Part shown: in pieces, positions 36,379 through 45,950 of the stretch
Layout of the letters: every line of letters begins with the position of its first letter
Position numbering within the stretch: position 1 is the first letter of the stretch
Origin: Acinetobacter brisouii CIP 110357
GTDB lineage: Bacteria > Pseudomonadota > Gammaproteobacteria > Pseudomonadales > Moraxellaceae
Assembly: GCF_000488275.1 (NCBI RefSeq)
Contig: NZ_KI530762.1
Coordinates: 825,536 to 889,535, forward strand
Length of the DNA: 64,000 nt
Direction: 5' to 3'
Position numbers and translations under genes: made by a program
Notes under the pieces: generated by a model
Database searches by the model: none
Seen by the model: only the letters and a program-made list of their open reading frames with translations
What the model was told of the DNA's origin: nothing

Positions 36379-37521
36379 TTAACGATGAGTATGAATCGAC
36401 ATGACAATGCCAAAAGCTGTCATTAAAGTAATAATTGCGGTGCCGCCATAACTCATAAACGGTAAAGGCACGCCCACTACAGGTAAAATACCACTGACCA
36501 TGCCTGCATTTACAAAGACATATATAAAAAACGACAATCCATAAGCACCTGCAAGTAAACGACCATAATTGTGGAAGCATTGCATACCAATTTGGAATGT
36601 GCGGCAGATAATGGCAAAGTACAAGAAAACCAAAATGATCACGCCAATTAAGCCAAATTCTTCTGAATATGCGGCAATAATAAAATCGGTGTGACCTTCA
36701 GGTAAAAAGTGCAAATGTGATTGGGTGCCTTGCAGGAAACCTTTACCAGAAAAACCACCAGAACCAATCGCGGTTTTGGACTGAATAATGTTCCAGCCTG
36801 TGCCGAGCGCATCAGCCTCTGGGTTGAGCAAGGTCAGCACGCGTTGACGTTGATAGTCATGCAATAAAAATTCCCATGCAACAGGAATAAATACCCCAGC
36901 CCCTGCGAATGCAGCAGCAATAATTTTCCAAGATAAGCCACTAAGGAATAAAACAAAAACGCCACTACCCAAAACCAAGAGTGAGGTACCTAAGTCGGGC
37001 TGTTCAGCAATCAGTACAAAAGGAATGACAATCAATACCAAGGTCCCAATGACTGTTTTTAGCTTGGGAGGTAATGCTTGACGGGTCAGAAACCATGCTG
37101 CCATCATCGGCATGCCCAGCTTCATGAATTCACTGGGTTGCACACTGCCAATGCCAGGAATATTAATCCAGCGCTGCGCACCCATACGGACTTCACCGAC
37201 GACTTTAACTGCAGCCAGACAAAGCACACCAAATAAGTAAAAATAGGGCGAAAAAGACTGAAACACCTTTGGCGGAATCTGTGCAATGCTGAGCATCACT
37301 AGAAAACCTAAACCAAAACTCAAGGCTTGCTTGCTGACCATACTAACATCTTGTGCAGAAGCACTATATAAAACAGTGAGTCCAAGCAGGGCATTTAGAA
37401 TGAGAAATGAGCATAACCAAGGGTCGATATGTAACCTTTGCCAGCGTGAAGGCTGCATAGCTGTACTTAAGCCATCACGGGGTGCTTGACGTAAAAATTT
37501 GTACTGTGGACTTGGTGCCAT
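36379..37521 (-). CDS. rodA: Rod-shape peptidoglycan glycosyltransferase RodA (SEDS family)
   Basis: A 380-residue inner-membrane protein with about ten hydrophobic segments. SEDS signatures are visible: WINIPGIGSVQPSEFMKLGM near 120-145, the EQPDLGTSLL stretch near 175, QSKTAIGSGGFSGKGF near 245, and the C-terminal LPVVGVPLPFMSYGGTAI near 345. With a class B PBP it polymerises lateral-wall glycan. I use the ATG at 37521; an in-frame TTG at 37551 is also open but no start has a strong ribosome-binding site. The pbpA/mrdA partner normally next to rodA is not in this window. Confidence 0.92.
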   Translation of the reverse strand: MAPSPQYKFLRQAPRDGLSTAMQPSRWQRLHIDPWLCSFLILNALLGLTVLYSASAQDVSMVSKQALSFGLGFLVMLSIAQIPPKVFQSFSPYFYLFGVLCLAAVKVVGEVRMGAQRWINIPGIGSVQPSEFMKLGMPMMAAWFLTRQALPPKLKTVIGTLVLIVIPFVLIAEQPDLGTSLLVLGSGVFVLFLSGLSWKIIAAAFAGAGVFIPVAWEFLLHDYQRQRVLTLLNPEADALGTGWNIIQSKTAIGSGGFSGKGFLQGTQSHLHFLPEGHTDFIIAAYSEEFGLIGVIILVFLYFAIICRTFQIGMQCFHNYGRLLAGAYGLSFFIYVFVNAGMVSGILPVVGVPLPFMSYGGTAIITLMTAFGIVMSIHTHR

Positions 37522-37603
37522 AATTGATTGAAAACGAGTAATAAGCAGCAAGTGCGAATGCTAACATATTGGACTTTTTAGGCAATCTCTTTGCACATTT
37601 AGC

Positions 37604-37633
37604 AATAAAAAAACCTAGCCTAAGCTAGGTTTT
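37604..37633 (-). terminator. Intrinsic terminator after an unknown gene
   Basis: On the minus strand, AAAACCTAGC and GCTAGGTTTT form a 10-bp stem with loop TTAG and a following T run. Confidence 0.85.
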
Positions 37634-37652
37634 CGATAGCTGAAAGTTGGGC

Positions 37653-38306
37653 TTAGTGGAAAAATAAGCCATTATGATATTCAGCGAGTGCTTTTAGCTC
37701 ATGTCTGTTTAAATGCGGGATAATTTTATCAATCGCAATATGCACAGCTTTAATCACCGCAGCACAGCCCAAGTCTGAGGCTTTGCGTTTAATCATGCCT
37801 AAATCGAGGGTGTGATTAAAGTCATGCATATAATGACGTACTGTTGCTTCGGCAAACATTTTGTAGCTTTCTGCCAGAGCATGCAGGTTCACTTTCTCTC
37901 CAGCTTGGATTTGTGCAAACTGATGTTTGAGTGTGGTTACTAAACTATCATCAAGCGACTGACCTAAACGCCATTGACCTTCAGGGTCTTTAAACATGCT
38001 TTTTTCAGAGAAAGTAATGGACTGACGAACAACCTCATTCGGTGCTTTACTGAGTAGCTGTTTAGACAATAAAAAGTGCACACTGGATTTGACAAAACTT
38101 GCCAGTTTTTCAGTTGCCTCACGTTTATCTGTTTCAGGGAAATGGTGAATCAGATTTGTGACAATTGCATCAATAATTTCGTCATTGACCTGTAATGCAA
38201 TTTCATCACGCAATGGATACAGTGGCTCTTTCGAGTTTTTTTGCGCGATAGCGGTTTGAATCTTGTTCAATAAACTTTCAGATGGAATAAAACCAAAAAA
38301 AGCCAT
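37653..38306 (-). CDS. Protein of unknown function (217 residues)
   Basis: A soluble, mostly helical protein with no signal peptide or membrane segment. I do not recognise its family. Features seen: a Phe/Pro-rich start (AFFGFIPSESLL), a helical stretch of charged residues (about 15-75), and a C-terminal half with several histidines (VRHYMHDFNHTLDLGM, IPHLNRHELKALAEYHNGLFFH). It has its own terminator and starts 28 bases downstream of the queF stop, so it may be read from the queF transcript. No function can be given. Confidence 0.7.
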   Translation of the reverse strand: MAFFGFIPSESLLNKIQTAIAQKNSKEPLYPLRDEIALQVNDEIIDAIVTNLIHHFPETDKREATEKLASFVKSSVHFLLSKQLLSKAPNEVVRQSITFSEKSMFKDPEGQWRLGQSLDDSLVTTLKHQFAQIQAGEKVNLHALAESYKMFAEATVRHYMHDFNHTLDLGMIKRKASDLGCAAVIKAVHIAIDKIIPHLNRHELKALAEYHNGLFFH

Positions 38307-38334
38307 GGTTACACCTCAAAATTCAAATGGTTGT

Positions 38335-39150
38335 TTATTGTCTGGCAAGGCGGACAGGTGTTTGTGGTAACCATGCTTCAGTGGAAACACGGCATGGGTT
38401 GATATCTAGCCCACCGCGACGGGTATATGCAGCATAGACCATAAGTTGCCCAGGCTTTAGGGTTTTCCAGATATCTGCATAAATTTGCTCGACACATTGT
38501 TCATGAAAACCATTGTGCTGGCGATAAGAAATAATATAAGCCAATAAACTTGCTGGACAAACTTTTTCACCGCGATAACGAATGAAAATCGTACCCCAGT
38601 CAGGTTGACCTGTTACAGGGCAGTTACTGCGCAACAAATTGGAATAATATTGTTCTTCAACCATGCGCCCTGAGCCTGCATGCTGTAACAAACTGGCATC
38701 GGGTTGTTCAGATAAACGCTGAGGTGAAAGCTGATCCAGACATTGACCTTCAGGTTGTGATACTGCCAGATTATTTGCATCGATCAGTGTCAGTTGCACA
38801 GGTGCTTCGGCGGCTTTTGACAAATCCTGCTCGACAGTTGCAATCAGTTGTTGTGTAGAATCAAAACGCATGAAGTTCAAACTATTAAAGTAGAGTTTGA
38901 GCGACTTTGATTCAATCAGGTTGGGCGATGTTGCAGGCAGGCGTAATCGTCCAATCGCAACTTGAGGAATTCCTTGTGCATTTAGCCAAGACAGTTCAAA
39001 CACATGCCACCAGTCACAGCCTTGCTGAATTCCTGCGACATCGGCATAACTCTCGCGAGAGAGACTTCGAGAAATTGGAAATAAAATCTCAGGTTGATAA
39101 GTTGTCGGGTAATTGGTGTCTTTACCCAATAAAGATTTTTCTACACTCAT
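38335..39150 (-). CDS. queF: NADPH-dependent 7-cyano-7-deazaguanine reductase
   Basis: A 271-residue two-domain QueF that reduces preQ0 to preQ1 in queuosine synthesis. The covalent cysteine is C177 in RSNCPVTGQPDWG with the proton donor D184, and the QueF motif ESKSLKLYFNSLN (80-92) is intact. Length matches the long (YqcD/QueF type II) form. Its ATG overlaps the stop of an ABC permease gene by four bases, an unexpected partner for a tRNA-modification enzyme. Confidence 0.95.
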   Translation of the reverse strand: MSVEKSLLGKDTNYPTTYQPEILFPISRSLSRESYADVAGIQQGCDWWHVFELSWLNAQGIPQVAIGRLRLPATSPNLIESKSLKLYFNSLNFMRFDSTQQLIATVEQDLSKAAEAPVQLTLIDANNLAVSQPEGQCLDQLSPQRLSEQPDASLLQHAGSGRMVEEQYYSNLLRSNCPVTGQPDWGTIFIRYRGEKVCPASLLAYIISYRQHNGFHEQCVEQIYADIWKTLKPGQLMVYAAYTRRGGLDINPCRVSTEAWLPQTPVRLARQ

Positions 39151-39920
39151 TCACGAATTCCTGAACCGCGTGCTAATAAATAGTAGGCAACAGCATAAAA
39201 AGCCAGACAGAACCCGCTGATTGCAGCAAGTGAGATACTGACATTGACATCACTATGCCCCAAAATGCCATAACGGAAAGCATTGACCATATAGACAATC
39301 GGGTTGATTAATGAAAGCGTTTGCCAAAATGGACTTAATGCGCTAATTGCATAGAATACACCACCTAAATACGTCAGTGGAGTCAGTACAAAGGTTGGAA
39401 CAATCGAAATATCATCAAATGAACGGGCGTAAATTGCATTAATGAAGCCTGCGATCGAAAACAGCAAGCTGGTCACTACAACGGTATAAATTGTAATAAA
39501 TAAGTTGTGAATGTGCAGGTCAGTGAAAAACAGGCTGACGACAGTGACAATCAAACCGACTAAAACGCCACGACACACACCACCAATCACATAACCCCAC
39601 AGAACTAAATAAAGTGGCACAGGGCTCATGATGAGTTCTTCAATACTTTTTTGGAATTTGGCACTAAAGAAACTTGAGCAGACATTGGCATAACTGTTGG
39701 TAATCACGGCCATCATGATCAGACCTGGGACAATGAACTGCATATAGGTGAAACCACCCATATGTCCAATTCGTGAGCCGACCAGATTACCAAAAATCAC
39801 AAAATACAGACTCATAGTGATGGCAGGTGGCAGTAGGGTCTGTGCCCAAATGCGCATAAAGCGGCGAATCTCTTTACGAACCAGTGTCCATAAGGCAACT
39901 TGTAACTGTGTAAAGTTCAT
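39147..39920 (-). CDS. ABC-2 type transporter permease (YadH-like)
   Basis: A 257-residue inner-membrane protein with six hydrophobic segments. The ABC-2 family loop is visible as FTYMQFIVPGLIMM (near 55-68) and the segment SSFFSAKFQKSIEELIMSPV (about 82-101). It pairs with the ATPase upstream (ATGA overlap) and overlaps queF downstream. E. coli YadGH is the closest well-known type; its substrate is unknown. Confidence 0.85.
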   Translation of the reverse strand: MNFTQLQVALWTLVRKEIRRFMRIWAQTLLPPAITMSLYFVIFGNLVGSRIGHMGGFTYMQFIVPGLIMMAVITNSYANVCSSFFSAKFQKSIEELIMSPVPLYLVLWGYVIGGVCRGVLVGLIVTVVSLFFTDLHIHNLFITIYTVVVTSLLFSIAGFINAIYARSFDDISIVPTFVLTPLTYLGGVFYAISALSPFWQTLSLINPIVYMVNAFRYGILGHSDVNVSISLAAISGFCLAFYAVAYYLLARGSGIRE

Positions 39921-40852
39921 GCAGAAGCCTCCTGTAAATTTTTCTCGACCATTTTGACAAATAACTCTTCAAGACGGTTGGTTTTGTTACGCATGCTGCG
40001 TACCTGAATGCCTAAATTTTCAAATAATTGAAAAATTTCATTTAGAGCATGCGATTTATCCATTGTGACTTCTAGGGTCAGGCTATCAACCAAATGAAAA
40101 CGAATCCCAATAAAGTTCAGCTCGATAGGCTCAATTGGTGCTGCCAAATCAAAAATGAAAGTTTCTTCGTTGAGCTGGCTCAAGAATGCTTTCATGCTAG
40201 TATCTTCTTTAATCACACCATGATCGATGATCGCAATGCGGCGACACAGCATTTCGGCTTCTTCCAGATAATGTGTGGTCAAAATAATCGATGTGCCTTT
40301 TTCATTCATTTCAGTGAGAAAATCCCACATTGAGCGACGTAGTTCGATATCAACCCCAGCGGTTGGTTCATCGAGAATAAGTAGCTTTGGTTCATGCATC
40401 ATGGCACGGGCAATCATTAAGCGACGTTTCATCCCACCTGACAGCATGCGGCCTTGCAAATTTCGTTTTTCCCAAAGTCCGAGCTTTTCTAAATAATGTT
40501 CGGCACGTTGTTCGGCGATTTTTTTAGGAATACCGTAATAACCTGCTTGAGTGACTAAAATATCAAAGGTTTTCTCAAACTGACCAAAGTTAAATTCCTG
40601 TGGAACGACACCTAAGCACTGTTTGGCTTTTGATGCTTCAGTGTCGAGGTTATGTCCAAAAATTTCGACTTGTCCCGAGGTTTTACGGGTTAGCGAGCTA
40701 ATAATGCTAATAGTTGTCGACTTTCCAGCACCATTTGGCCCAAGAAGTGCGTAAAACTCACCTTCAGGTACAGTTAAATTGATGCCTTTTAAGGCTTGGA
40801 AGCCATTTTTATAGGTTTTCGATAACTCTTTCAGCATTAATGCATCAGTCAT
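39917..40852 (-). CDS. ABC transporter ATP-binding protein (YadG-like)
   Basis: A 311-residue ATPase. Walker A is GPNGAGKSTT (38-47), the signature is LSGGMKRRL near 137, and Walker B is LLILDEPTAGVD near 155, followed by the H-loop in ILTTHYLEEAEML. A C-terminal extension of about 90 residues is typical of DrrA/NodI-like exporters. It drives the permease that overlaps its stop by ATGA. It is the first gene of the three-gene unit ending in queF. Confidence 0.9.
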   Translation of the reverse strand: MTDALMLKELSKTYKNGFQALKGINLTVPEGEFYALLGPNGAGKSTTISIISSLTRKTSGQVEIFGHNLDTEASKAKQCLGVVPQEFNFGQFEKTFDILVTQAGYYGIPKKIAEQRAEHYLEKLGLWEKRNLQGRMLSGGMKRRLMIARAMMHEPKLLILDEPTAGVDIELRRSMWDFLTEMNEKGTSIILTTHYLEEAEMLCRRIAIIDHGVIKEDTSMKAFLSQLNEETFIFDLAAPIEPIELNFIGIRFHLVDSLTLEVTMDKSHALNEIFQLFENLGIQVRSMRNKTNRLEELFVKMVEKNLQEASA

Positions 40853-40992
40853 GAATTTCTCGCGTATTAATAGACGTGTATATTGTGAGCGATCTAGTCG
40901 GATAAACCAAGTAATCTAAATGGAATTCTTCGTTGCATAGATAAAACTGTTTAAAGGATAGACAGTAAGTCAAGTAGAAAATCATTCTTTGC

Positions 40993-41020
40993 TTTACCTT
41001 ATGATTTTTTTTGTTATGAT
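40993..41020 (+). promoter_or_regulatory. Promoter of tRNA-Arg
   Basis: TTTACC, a 16-base spacer and TATGAT with an upstream TG (extended -10) are followed by GGGCG, a GC-rich discriminator typical of stringently controlled stable-RNA promoters. Transcription would begin about seven bases before the tRNA. Confidence 0.6.
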
Positions 41021-41033
41021 GGGCGACTTAAAA

Positions 41034-41109
41034 GCGCTCATAGCTCAACTGGATAGAGTACAGGTCTCCGAAGCCTGTGGCGTGGGTTCGAGTCCCGCTG
41101 AGCGCACCA
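41034..41109 (+). tRNA. tRNA-Arg (anticodon CCG)
   Basis: The acceptor stem GCGCTCA pairs perfectly with TGAGCGC (41099-41105), followed by A and an encoded CCA. The anticodon stem caggt/gcctg holds the loop with CCG at 41068-41070. The T loop GTTCGAGTC is standard. It reads CGG codons. No terminator is obvious just downstream. Confidence 0.95.
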
Positions 41110-41624
41110 TCTTCTTGTTTATACCTTCCTTGTTTTGTTCAACTTTCTTATTTTTTCGCGAATAATTTTCTATCTGAATACAGGATTTGCATTTATTTTT
41201 CACAAAAACCATTTTTTGATAATAAATTTTTCATAAATTGTGTAATAAATTAGTAAATTTTGATAAAAATTTTTCCCATGACTCGTGTATAAATATCAAT
41301 ATCATCCAAATTGCCCATAAATTGGGAATTCTAAGGATCTGTTGAGTTTTTTAGTTTTAGCCATCATTCCGCGCAAGCCTCAATGACAGGGCATTTTTGC
41401 CGTAACTTGGTGATATTCTATTCATTTAGAAAAACTGAGCTCTGCAAAACATACTTTGTATCAGCTTAAAACACCACAGTTGCAAGTATCTGTGCAATAT
41501 CAACAGACCCTAGTATGATATATCGGTAGCTTTACTGATCAAGTACTCTATAGGTGAGTATTCTTTCGCCAGAATGAATCCCGAGATGATTCATTTCAAG
41601 CACAATTTCATTGGAAACAATAAC
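41110..41624. other. Long AT-rich region upstream of ilvD
   Basis: These 515 bases hold no recognisable gene or RNA. The first 200 are very AT-rich. I searched for a leader peptide with a run of branched-chain codons followed by a terminator, as in ilv attenuation, and did not find one. A frame open from 41574 upstream of ilvD has no separate support. Confidence 0.45.
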
Positions 41625-43454
41625 ATGCCTGACTATCGTTCAAAAACATCGACACATGGAAGAAATATGGCTGGCGCACGCGGTTTATGGCGTGCAACAG
41701 GAATGAAAGATGAAGATTTTGGAAAACCGATTATTGCCGTGGTCAACTCTTTCACCCAATTTGTGCCAGGTCATGTGCATCTGAAAGACCTTGGTCAACT
41801 GGTTGCTGAGCAAATTCAGGCAGCAGGTGGCGTGGCTAAAGAGTTCAACACCATTGCGGTTGATGACGGTATTGCGATGGGTCATGATGGAATGCTGTAT
41901 TCATTGCCATCACGCGACCTGATTGCTGATTCAGTAGAATATATGGTCAATGCTCATTGTGCCGATGCGATGGTTTGTATTTCAAACTGCGACAAAATTA
42001 CCCCAGGAATGTTGATGGCATCAATGCGTTTGAACATTCCAGTTGTATTTGTGTCTGGTGGGCCAATGGAAGCGGGTAAAGTCAAATTCCGTGGCAACGA
42101 AAAAGCCATTGACCTTGTCGATGCCATGATTGTTGCCGCTGACGATAGCTATACCGACGAAGAAGTACAAGCATTTGAACGTTCTGCATGTCCAACATGT
42201 GGTTCATGCTCAGGTATGTTTACCGCCAACTCAATGAACTGTTTGACTGAAGCTTTAGGTTTGTCTTTACCTGGTAATGGTTCAATTGTTGCAACACATG
42301 CAAACCGTAAAAAACTGTTTGAACGTGCAGGAAAATTGATTGTTGAATTGGCAAAACGCCACTATGAACAAGATGACTACAGCATTTTACCTCGCTCAAT
42401 TGCAACCAAGGCAGCATTTGAAAATGCCATGACTTTGGATATTGCCATGGGTGGTTCAACCAATACAGTATTGCACTTATTGGCTGCTGCAAATGAAGCA
42501 GAAGTTGATTTCACCATGGATGATATTGACCGTTTGTCTCGTAAAGTGCCTGTACTTTGTAAAGTTGCACCAGCGAAACAAGATGTTCATATGGAAGACG
42601 TACACCGTGCAGGTGGCATCATGTCGATTTTAGGTGAGCTTGATCGTGCTGGGTTGTTGACAACATCGGTAAGTACCGTACATGAACCAACTCTAAAAGA
42701 TGCATTGGACAAGTGGGACATTATCCGCACTGAAAACCCAGAAGTTTACGAATTCTATCGTTCATCACCAGGTGGCGTGCCAACTCAGGTGGCATTCTCA
42801 CAAAACCGTTATTATGCAACTTTAGATGGCAACCGTGAAACAGGTGTGATTCGTAATCTGGAACATGCGTTCTCTAAAGATGGCGGTTTGGCAGTTCTTT
42901 ATGGCAACATTGCACAGGACGGCTGTATTGTAAAAACAGCGGGTGTAGATGAATCCATCTTGAAATTTACAGGTACAGCACGCGTATTTGAAAGTCAGGA
43001 TTCTGCTGTAGAAGCGATTTTGGGTGGCAATATTAAAGCGGGTGATGTGGTTGTTATTCGCTATGAAGGTCCACGCGGTGGTCCAGGTATGCAAGAAATG
43101 TTGTATCCAACCAGCTACTTGAAATCGAAAGGCTTGGGTAAAGACTGTGCCTTGATTACCGATGGTCGTTTCTCTGGCGGTTCTTCAGGTCTATCGATTG
43201 GTCATGTTTCACCAGAAGCTGCTGAAGGTGGTGCAATTGGTTTGGTTGAAGATGGTGATACCATTCAGATCGATATTCCAAATCGTACTATTCATCTTGA
43301 TGTTGATGATGCAACTTTGGCACATCGTCATACTGCACAAGAAGCAAAAGGCTGGCATCCAAAAGAAGAGCGTAAACGTAAAGTGTCTAAAGCACTTAAA
43401 GTTTATGCTCAGCATACAACCAGTGCTGCAAAAGGCGCCGTTCGCGTTCTATAA
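41625..43454 (+). CDS. ilvD: Dihydroxy-acid dehydratase
   Basis: A 609-residue Fe-S enzyme of isoleucine and valine synthesis, converting dihydroxy acids to keto acids. The cluster cysteines are visible in [12 protein letters not shown] (near 120) and [20 protein letters not shown] (near 190-209). The N-terminus [20 protein letters not shown] is the family start, so the ATG at 41625 is right and the 17 extra residues of the longer frame are not. It is a single-gene unit ended by a strong terminator. Confidence 0.96.
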   Translation: MPDYRSKTSTHGRNMAGARGLWRATGMKDEDFGKPIIAVVNSFTQFVPGHVHLKDLGQLVAEQIQAAGGVAKEFNTIAVDDGIAMGHDGMLYSLPSRDLIADSVEYMVNAHCADAMVCISNCDKITPGMLMASMRLNIPVVFVSGGPMEAGKVKFRGNEKAIDLVDAMIVAADDSYTDEEVQAFERSACPTCGSCSGMFTANSMNCLTEALGLSLPGNGSIVATHANRKKLFERAGKLIVELAKRHYEQDDYSILPRSIATKAAFENAMTLDIAMGGSTNTVLHLLAAANEAEVDFTMDDIDRLSRKVPVLCKVAPAKQDVHMEDVHRAGGIMSILGELDRAGLLTTSVSTVHEPTLKDALDKWDIIRTENPEVYEFYRSSPGGVPTQVAFSQNRYYATLDGNRETGVIRNLEHAFSKDGGLAVLYGNIAQDGCIVKTAGVDESILKFTGTARVFESQDSAVEAILGGNIKAGDVVVIRYEGPRGGPGMQEMLYPTSYLKSKGLGKDCALITDGRFSGGSSGLSIGHVSPEAAEGGAIGLVEDGDTIQIDIPNRTIHLDVDDATLAHRHTAQEAKGWHPKEERKRKVSKALKVYAQHTTSAAKGAVRVL

Positions 43455-43488
43455 TTTGTAAGTAAAGCAAAAACTTCTTAATGAAGTC

Positions 43489-43525
43489 ATGCCAGTTAGT
43501 CTATCGATTAACTGGCATTTTTTTA
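43489..43525 (+). terminator. Intrinsic terminator after ilvD
   Basis: ATGCCAGTTA and TAACTGGCAT form a 10-bp stem with a 10-base loop, followed by seven T residues. Confidence 0.88.
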
Positions 43526-43705
43526 TTCAAGATGAACGTAATCGTGACGTTAAACGTCATTGGTTGAGGAAAAATACTGTGAAAAAGCACAGTTTTTATC
43601 ATTTAAATTAAGTGTGGTGAAGGTTTTTACTCAGGATTTTGAAAATAAATGATAATAGTGTTTTTGGGTTTTGATTTATATCTAAAGTGCTTTTGGTAAT
43701 CAGTA

Positions 43706-44806
43706 TTATTTCATGAAAGATTTTTTAATGGTCTGTTGCTCATTTTGAGGTTTTTGATACAAGAAAATACCATTTCTTCCTGAATTTTTGACTTTATATA
43801 AAGCCTGATCTGCTTTACGTAACCAGTCAGCGGTTGAGTAAGCATCTTTCACTGAAGCAATCCCGATGCTGATGCTGACACGACATAAGTCATGATTGGT
43901 GAGTCGCAAAGCTGTGATTTTTTCTAAAATTTGTTGAGCCAATTCGAGCACATCATCTTCTCTATAATTGATCGAAATGATTGCAAGTTCATCTCCTCCA
44001 AAACGGGCAGGGGTGTCCGATGTTTGTAAGGTTTGCCGTAATATATTGGAAATTTCAAGTAAAATATAATCGCCAATTTCATGCCCGTAGTTGTCATTAA
44101 TTTGTTTAAAATGATCAACATCCAGTAGCATTAAATAGGCGGAAGATTGTTCACGCTGGGTTTGAACAAAAGTACTGGCAAGACGTTGTTCAAACAGTCG
44201 TCGATTGGGGATATGCAAGCGAGGGTCCATCATTGCGATGCGTTCAAATTCACGATTGCGCTTGCTCAAACGCACAGATAAATGTCTGGAGACGACACTT
44301 AGACTCACCATATAAATAGTTGCCAACGGTAGGCTGAGCCATACTGTTCGTTGGCTAAACTCAAGATGTATATGATAACCGAGTAAACTCCACGTCACAA
44401 AAAAAGCAAGAAAGAGGACGATTAAAGCCCATCTTAAAAGTTTCCAACCACCAGCAGCATAACGGTCAGCAACCAGTACCGAAAAAATTAGCAAGGAGGG
44501 AACTGGGCTAATACCCATAATCGCAATCCAGACACCTCCAAGAGCGCTATCGATAATTAAACAATTGTTTTCTGCTTTGACAGGATCATAGGCCTGCATG
44601 CTAAACAGGCAAGCAACAGTTGGCCAGACAAAAGCATTGACTGCCAGCAAAGCGAAATAAAAGAGATGGTAATGCATGTCCCACATCACAGAAGCAATGG
44701 CCACAAAGCACAGACTTGTACCGAGTTGGCGCATTATAAAAATACGCCAGACAAATCTTTGACTGCGAGCTTTTAATGCGGCTTCATCAGGAATGATATA
44801 AGACAT
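43706..44806 (-). CDS. MASE2-GGDEF diguanylate cyclase
   Basis: A 366-residue inner-membrane enzyme. The first 170 residues hold about six hydrophobic segments resembling a MASE2 sensor, the domain of E. coli DgcC/AdrA. The C-terminal GGDEF domain (about 195-355) has its active loop as RFGGDELAI. It should make cyclic-di-GMP from GTP. The inhibitory I-site, normally RxxD five residues before GGDEF, reads QTSD here, so product inhibition is probably lost. The ATG at 44806 is preferred to an in-frame TTG two codons earlier. Cyclic-di-GMP often drives poly-GlcNAc production; pgaA is at the right end of this window. Confidence 0.88.
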   Translation of the reverse strand: MSYIIPDEAALKARSQRFVWRIFIMRQLGTSLCFVAIASVMWDMHYHLFYFALLAVNAFVWPTVACLFSMQAYDPVKAENNCLIIDSALGGVWIAIMGISPVPSLLIFSVLVADRYAAGGWKLLRWALIVLFLAFFVTWSLLGYHIHLEFSQRTVWLSLPLATIYMVSLSVVSRHLSVRLSKRNREFERIAMMDPRLHIPNRRLFEQRLASTFVQTQREQSSAYLMLLDVDHFKQINDNYGHEIGDYILLEISNILRQTLQTSDTPARFGGDELAIISINYREDDVLELAQQILEKITALRLTNHDLCRVSISIGIASVKDAYSTADWLRKADQALYKVKNSGRNGIFLYQKPQNEQQTIKKSFMK

Positions 44807-44966
44807 AATCAATGCCTAAGAATGATTATTATTGGATTAATCTAGCAAATTTTAATCGGTTATAGCGAAAGAAAAGTAAATTTATAAACAGAAAATCCTA
44901 TAATTGTTTGATTTTCTATACGTTTGTAAAGCTTATTAATTTTACCAGTCAGTGTATGATGAGTAT

Positions 44967-45950
44967 ATGCGAGATCAGAGTATTGATATATATAAAGGAT
45001 TACTGATTTTTTTGGTGGTCTTTGGGCATTTTTTAGAACGGTTTTTAGGCTGGCAAGATGCTCTGGCCAAAATTTTTTTACAAAACATTTATCTACTACA
45101 CATGCCAGCCTTTGTGTTTATTTCGGGCTATTTGTTTAAAGATCAGAAAATTTCCCAAAAACTGCAATATTTCTTGTCGTTGATGATTCCGTTTCAACTG
45201 TTTTATGTCCTGCTTGATGCTTATTATACGGGGCAGTTCAGTAGTAAATGGCTGTGGCAGCCATATTGGTTGTTGTGGTATCTGTGGGCAATGCTGGCTT
45301 GGGTTATTTTGACGCATTGGCTGAAACAAACAGCATATCCTGTTGTGTTGAGTCTGCTGTTGGCATTGCTGATCGGTTTATCTCCAATCAATAACTATTT
45401 ATTCTCGATCGGGCGGATCTTTAACTTCTTGCCATTTTTTATGTTGGGGCATATTTATGGTAAGGCGTGGCTGGATATTTTACGCCGTTTGCCATTTACT
45501 TACCTTATTGCGATAATCATCATCGTGGGATTACTAGGGTTAACGCAGTTGTATCCGCTTAAATCTTACTGGTTATATGGCAGTCTAAGTTATACGCAAA
45601 TGCATATTGCGCCGTTACAGGGCATGCTGATACGCAGTCAATATTTAATCATGTCATGCTGTGCAGTGTTTGCTTGGGCGATGCTCGCAGGAAAACTCCC
45701 CAAATTTTTATCTCAGCTTGGGCAGGCATCATTACCTATTTATTTGTGGCATGGGTTAATTGTGCTGTGGTTGAGTCATTTATGGCATTTTGCCGTGACA
45801 CCACCTATTCAGCTACTCATTGCATTTTGCGCTAGTATTTTGACTTGCTGGGTTTGTATGCTGCCCATTTTTCAGCGCAGCATACAAATGTTATCCAACG
45901 GTTTTTTATGGTTATTTACCAAGATTACCCCGAAAAAAACAGAAATTTAA
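44967..45950 (+). CDS. Acyltransferase 3 family membrane protein
   Basis: A 327-residue inner-membrane protein with about ten hydrophobic segments. The acyltransferase 3 pattern is visible: DIYKGLLIFLVVFGHFLE at the start (with the catalytic-type histidine), MPAFVFISGYLF near 47-58, and PIYLWHGLIVL near 265. Such proteins O-acetylate surface sugars (OafA, NodX, WecH). It is not next to a polysaccharide locus, so the acceptor is unknown. The start is uncertain: GTG at 44952 and ATG at 44967 are in frame. Its stop overlaps that of the convergent nuclease gene. Confidence 0.78.
   Translation: MRDQSIDIYKGLLIFLVVFGHFLERFLGWQDALAKIFLQNIYLLHMPAFVFISGYLFKDQKISQKLQYFLSLMIPFQLFYVLLDAYYTGQFSSKWLWQPYWLLWYLWAMLAWVILTHWLKQTAYPVVLSLLLALLIGLSPINNYLFSIGRIFNFLPFFMLGHIYGKAWLDILRRLPFTYLIAIIIIVGLLGLTQLYPLKSYWLYGSLSYTQMHIAPLQGMLIRSQYLIMSCCAVFAWAMLAGKLPKFLSQLGQASLPIYLWHGLIVLWLSHLWHFAVTPPIQLLIAFCASILTCWVCMLPIFQRSIQMLSNGFLWLFTKITPKKTEI

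Noticed and set aside
36365-36580. N-terminal extension of the mltB frame into rodA
   Set aside because: The extension reads rodA out of frame; the true start at 36364 is followed by a signal peptide.
41110-41624. Attenuator with branched-chain leader peptide before ilvD
   Set aside because: No short frame with clustered Ile, Val or Leu codons followed by a terminator is present.
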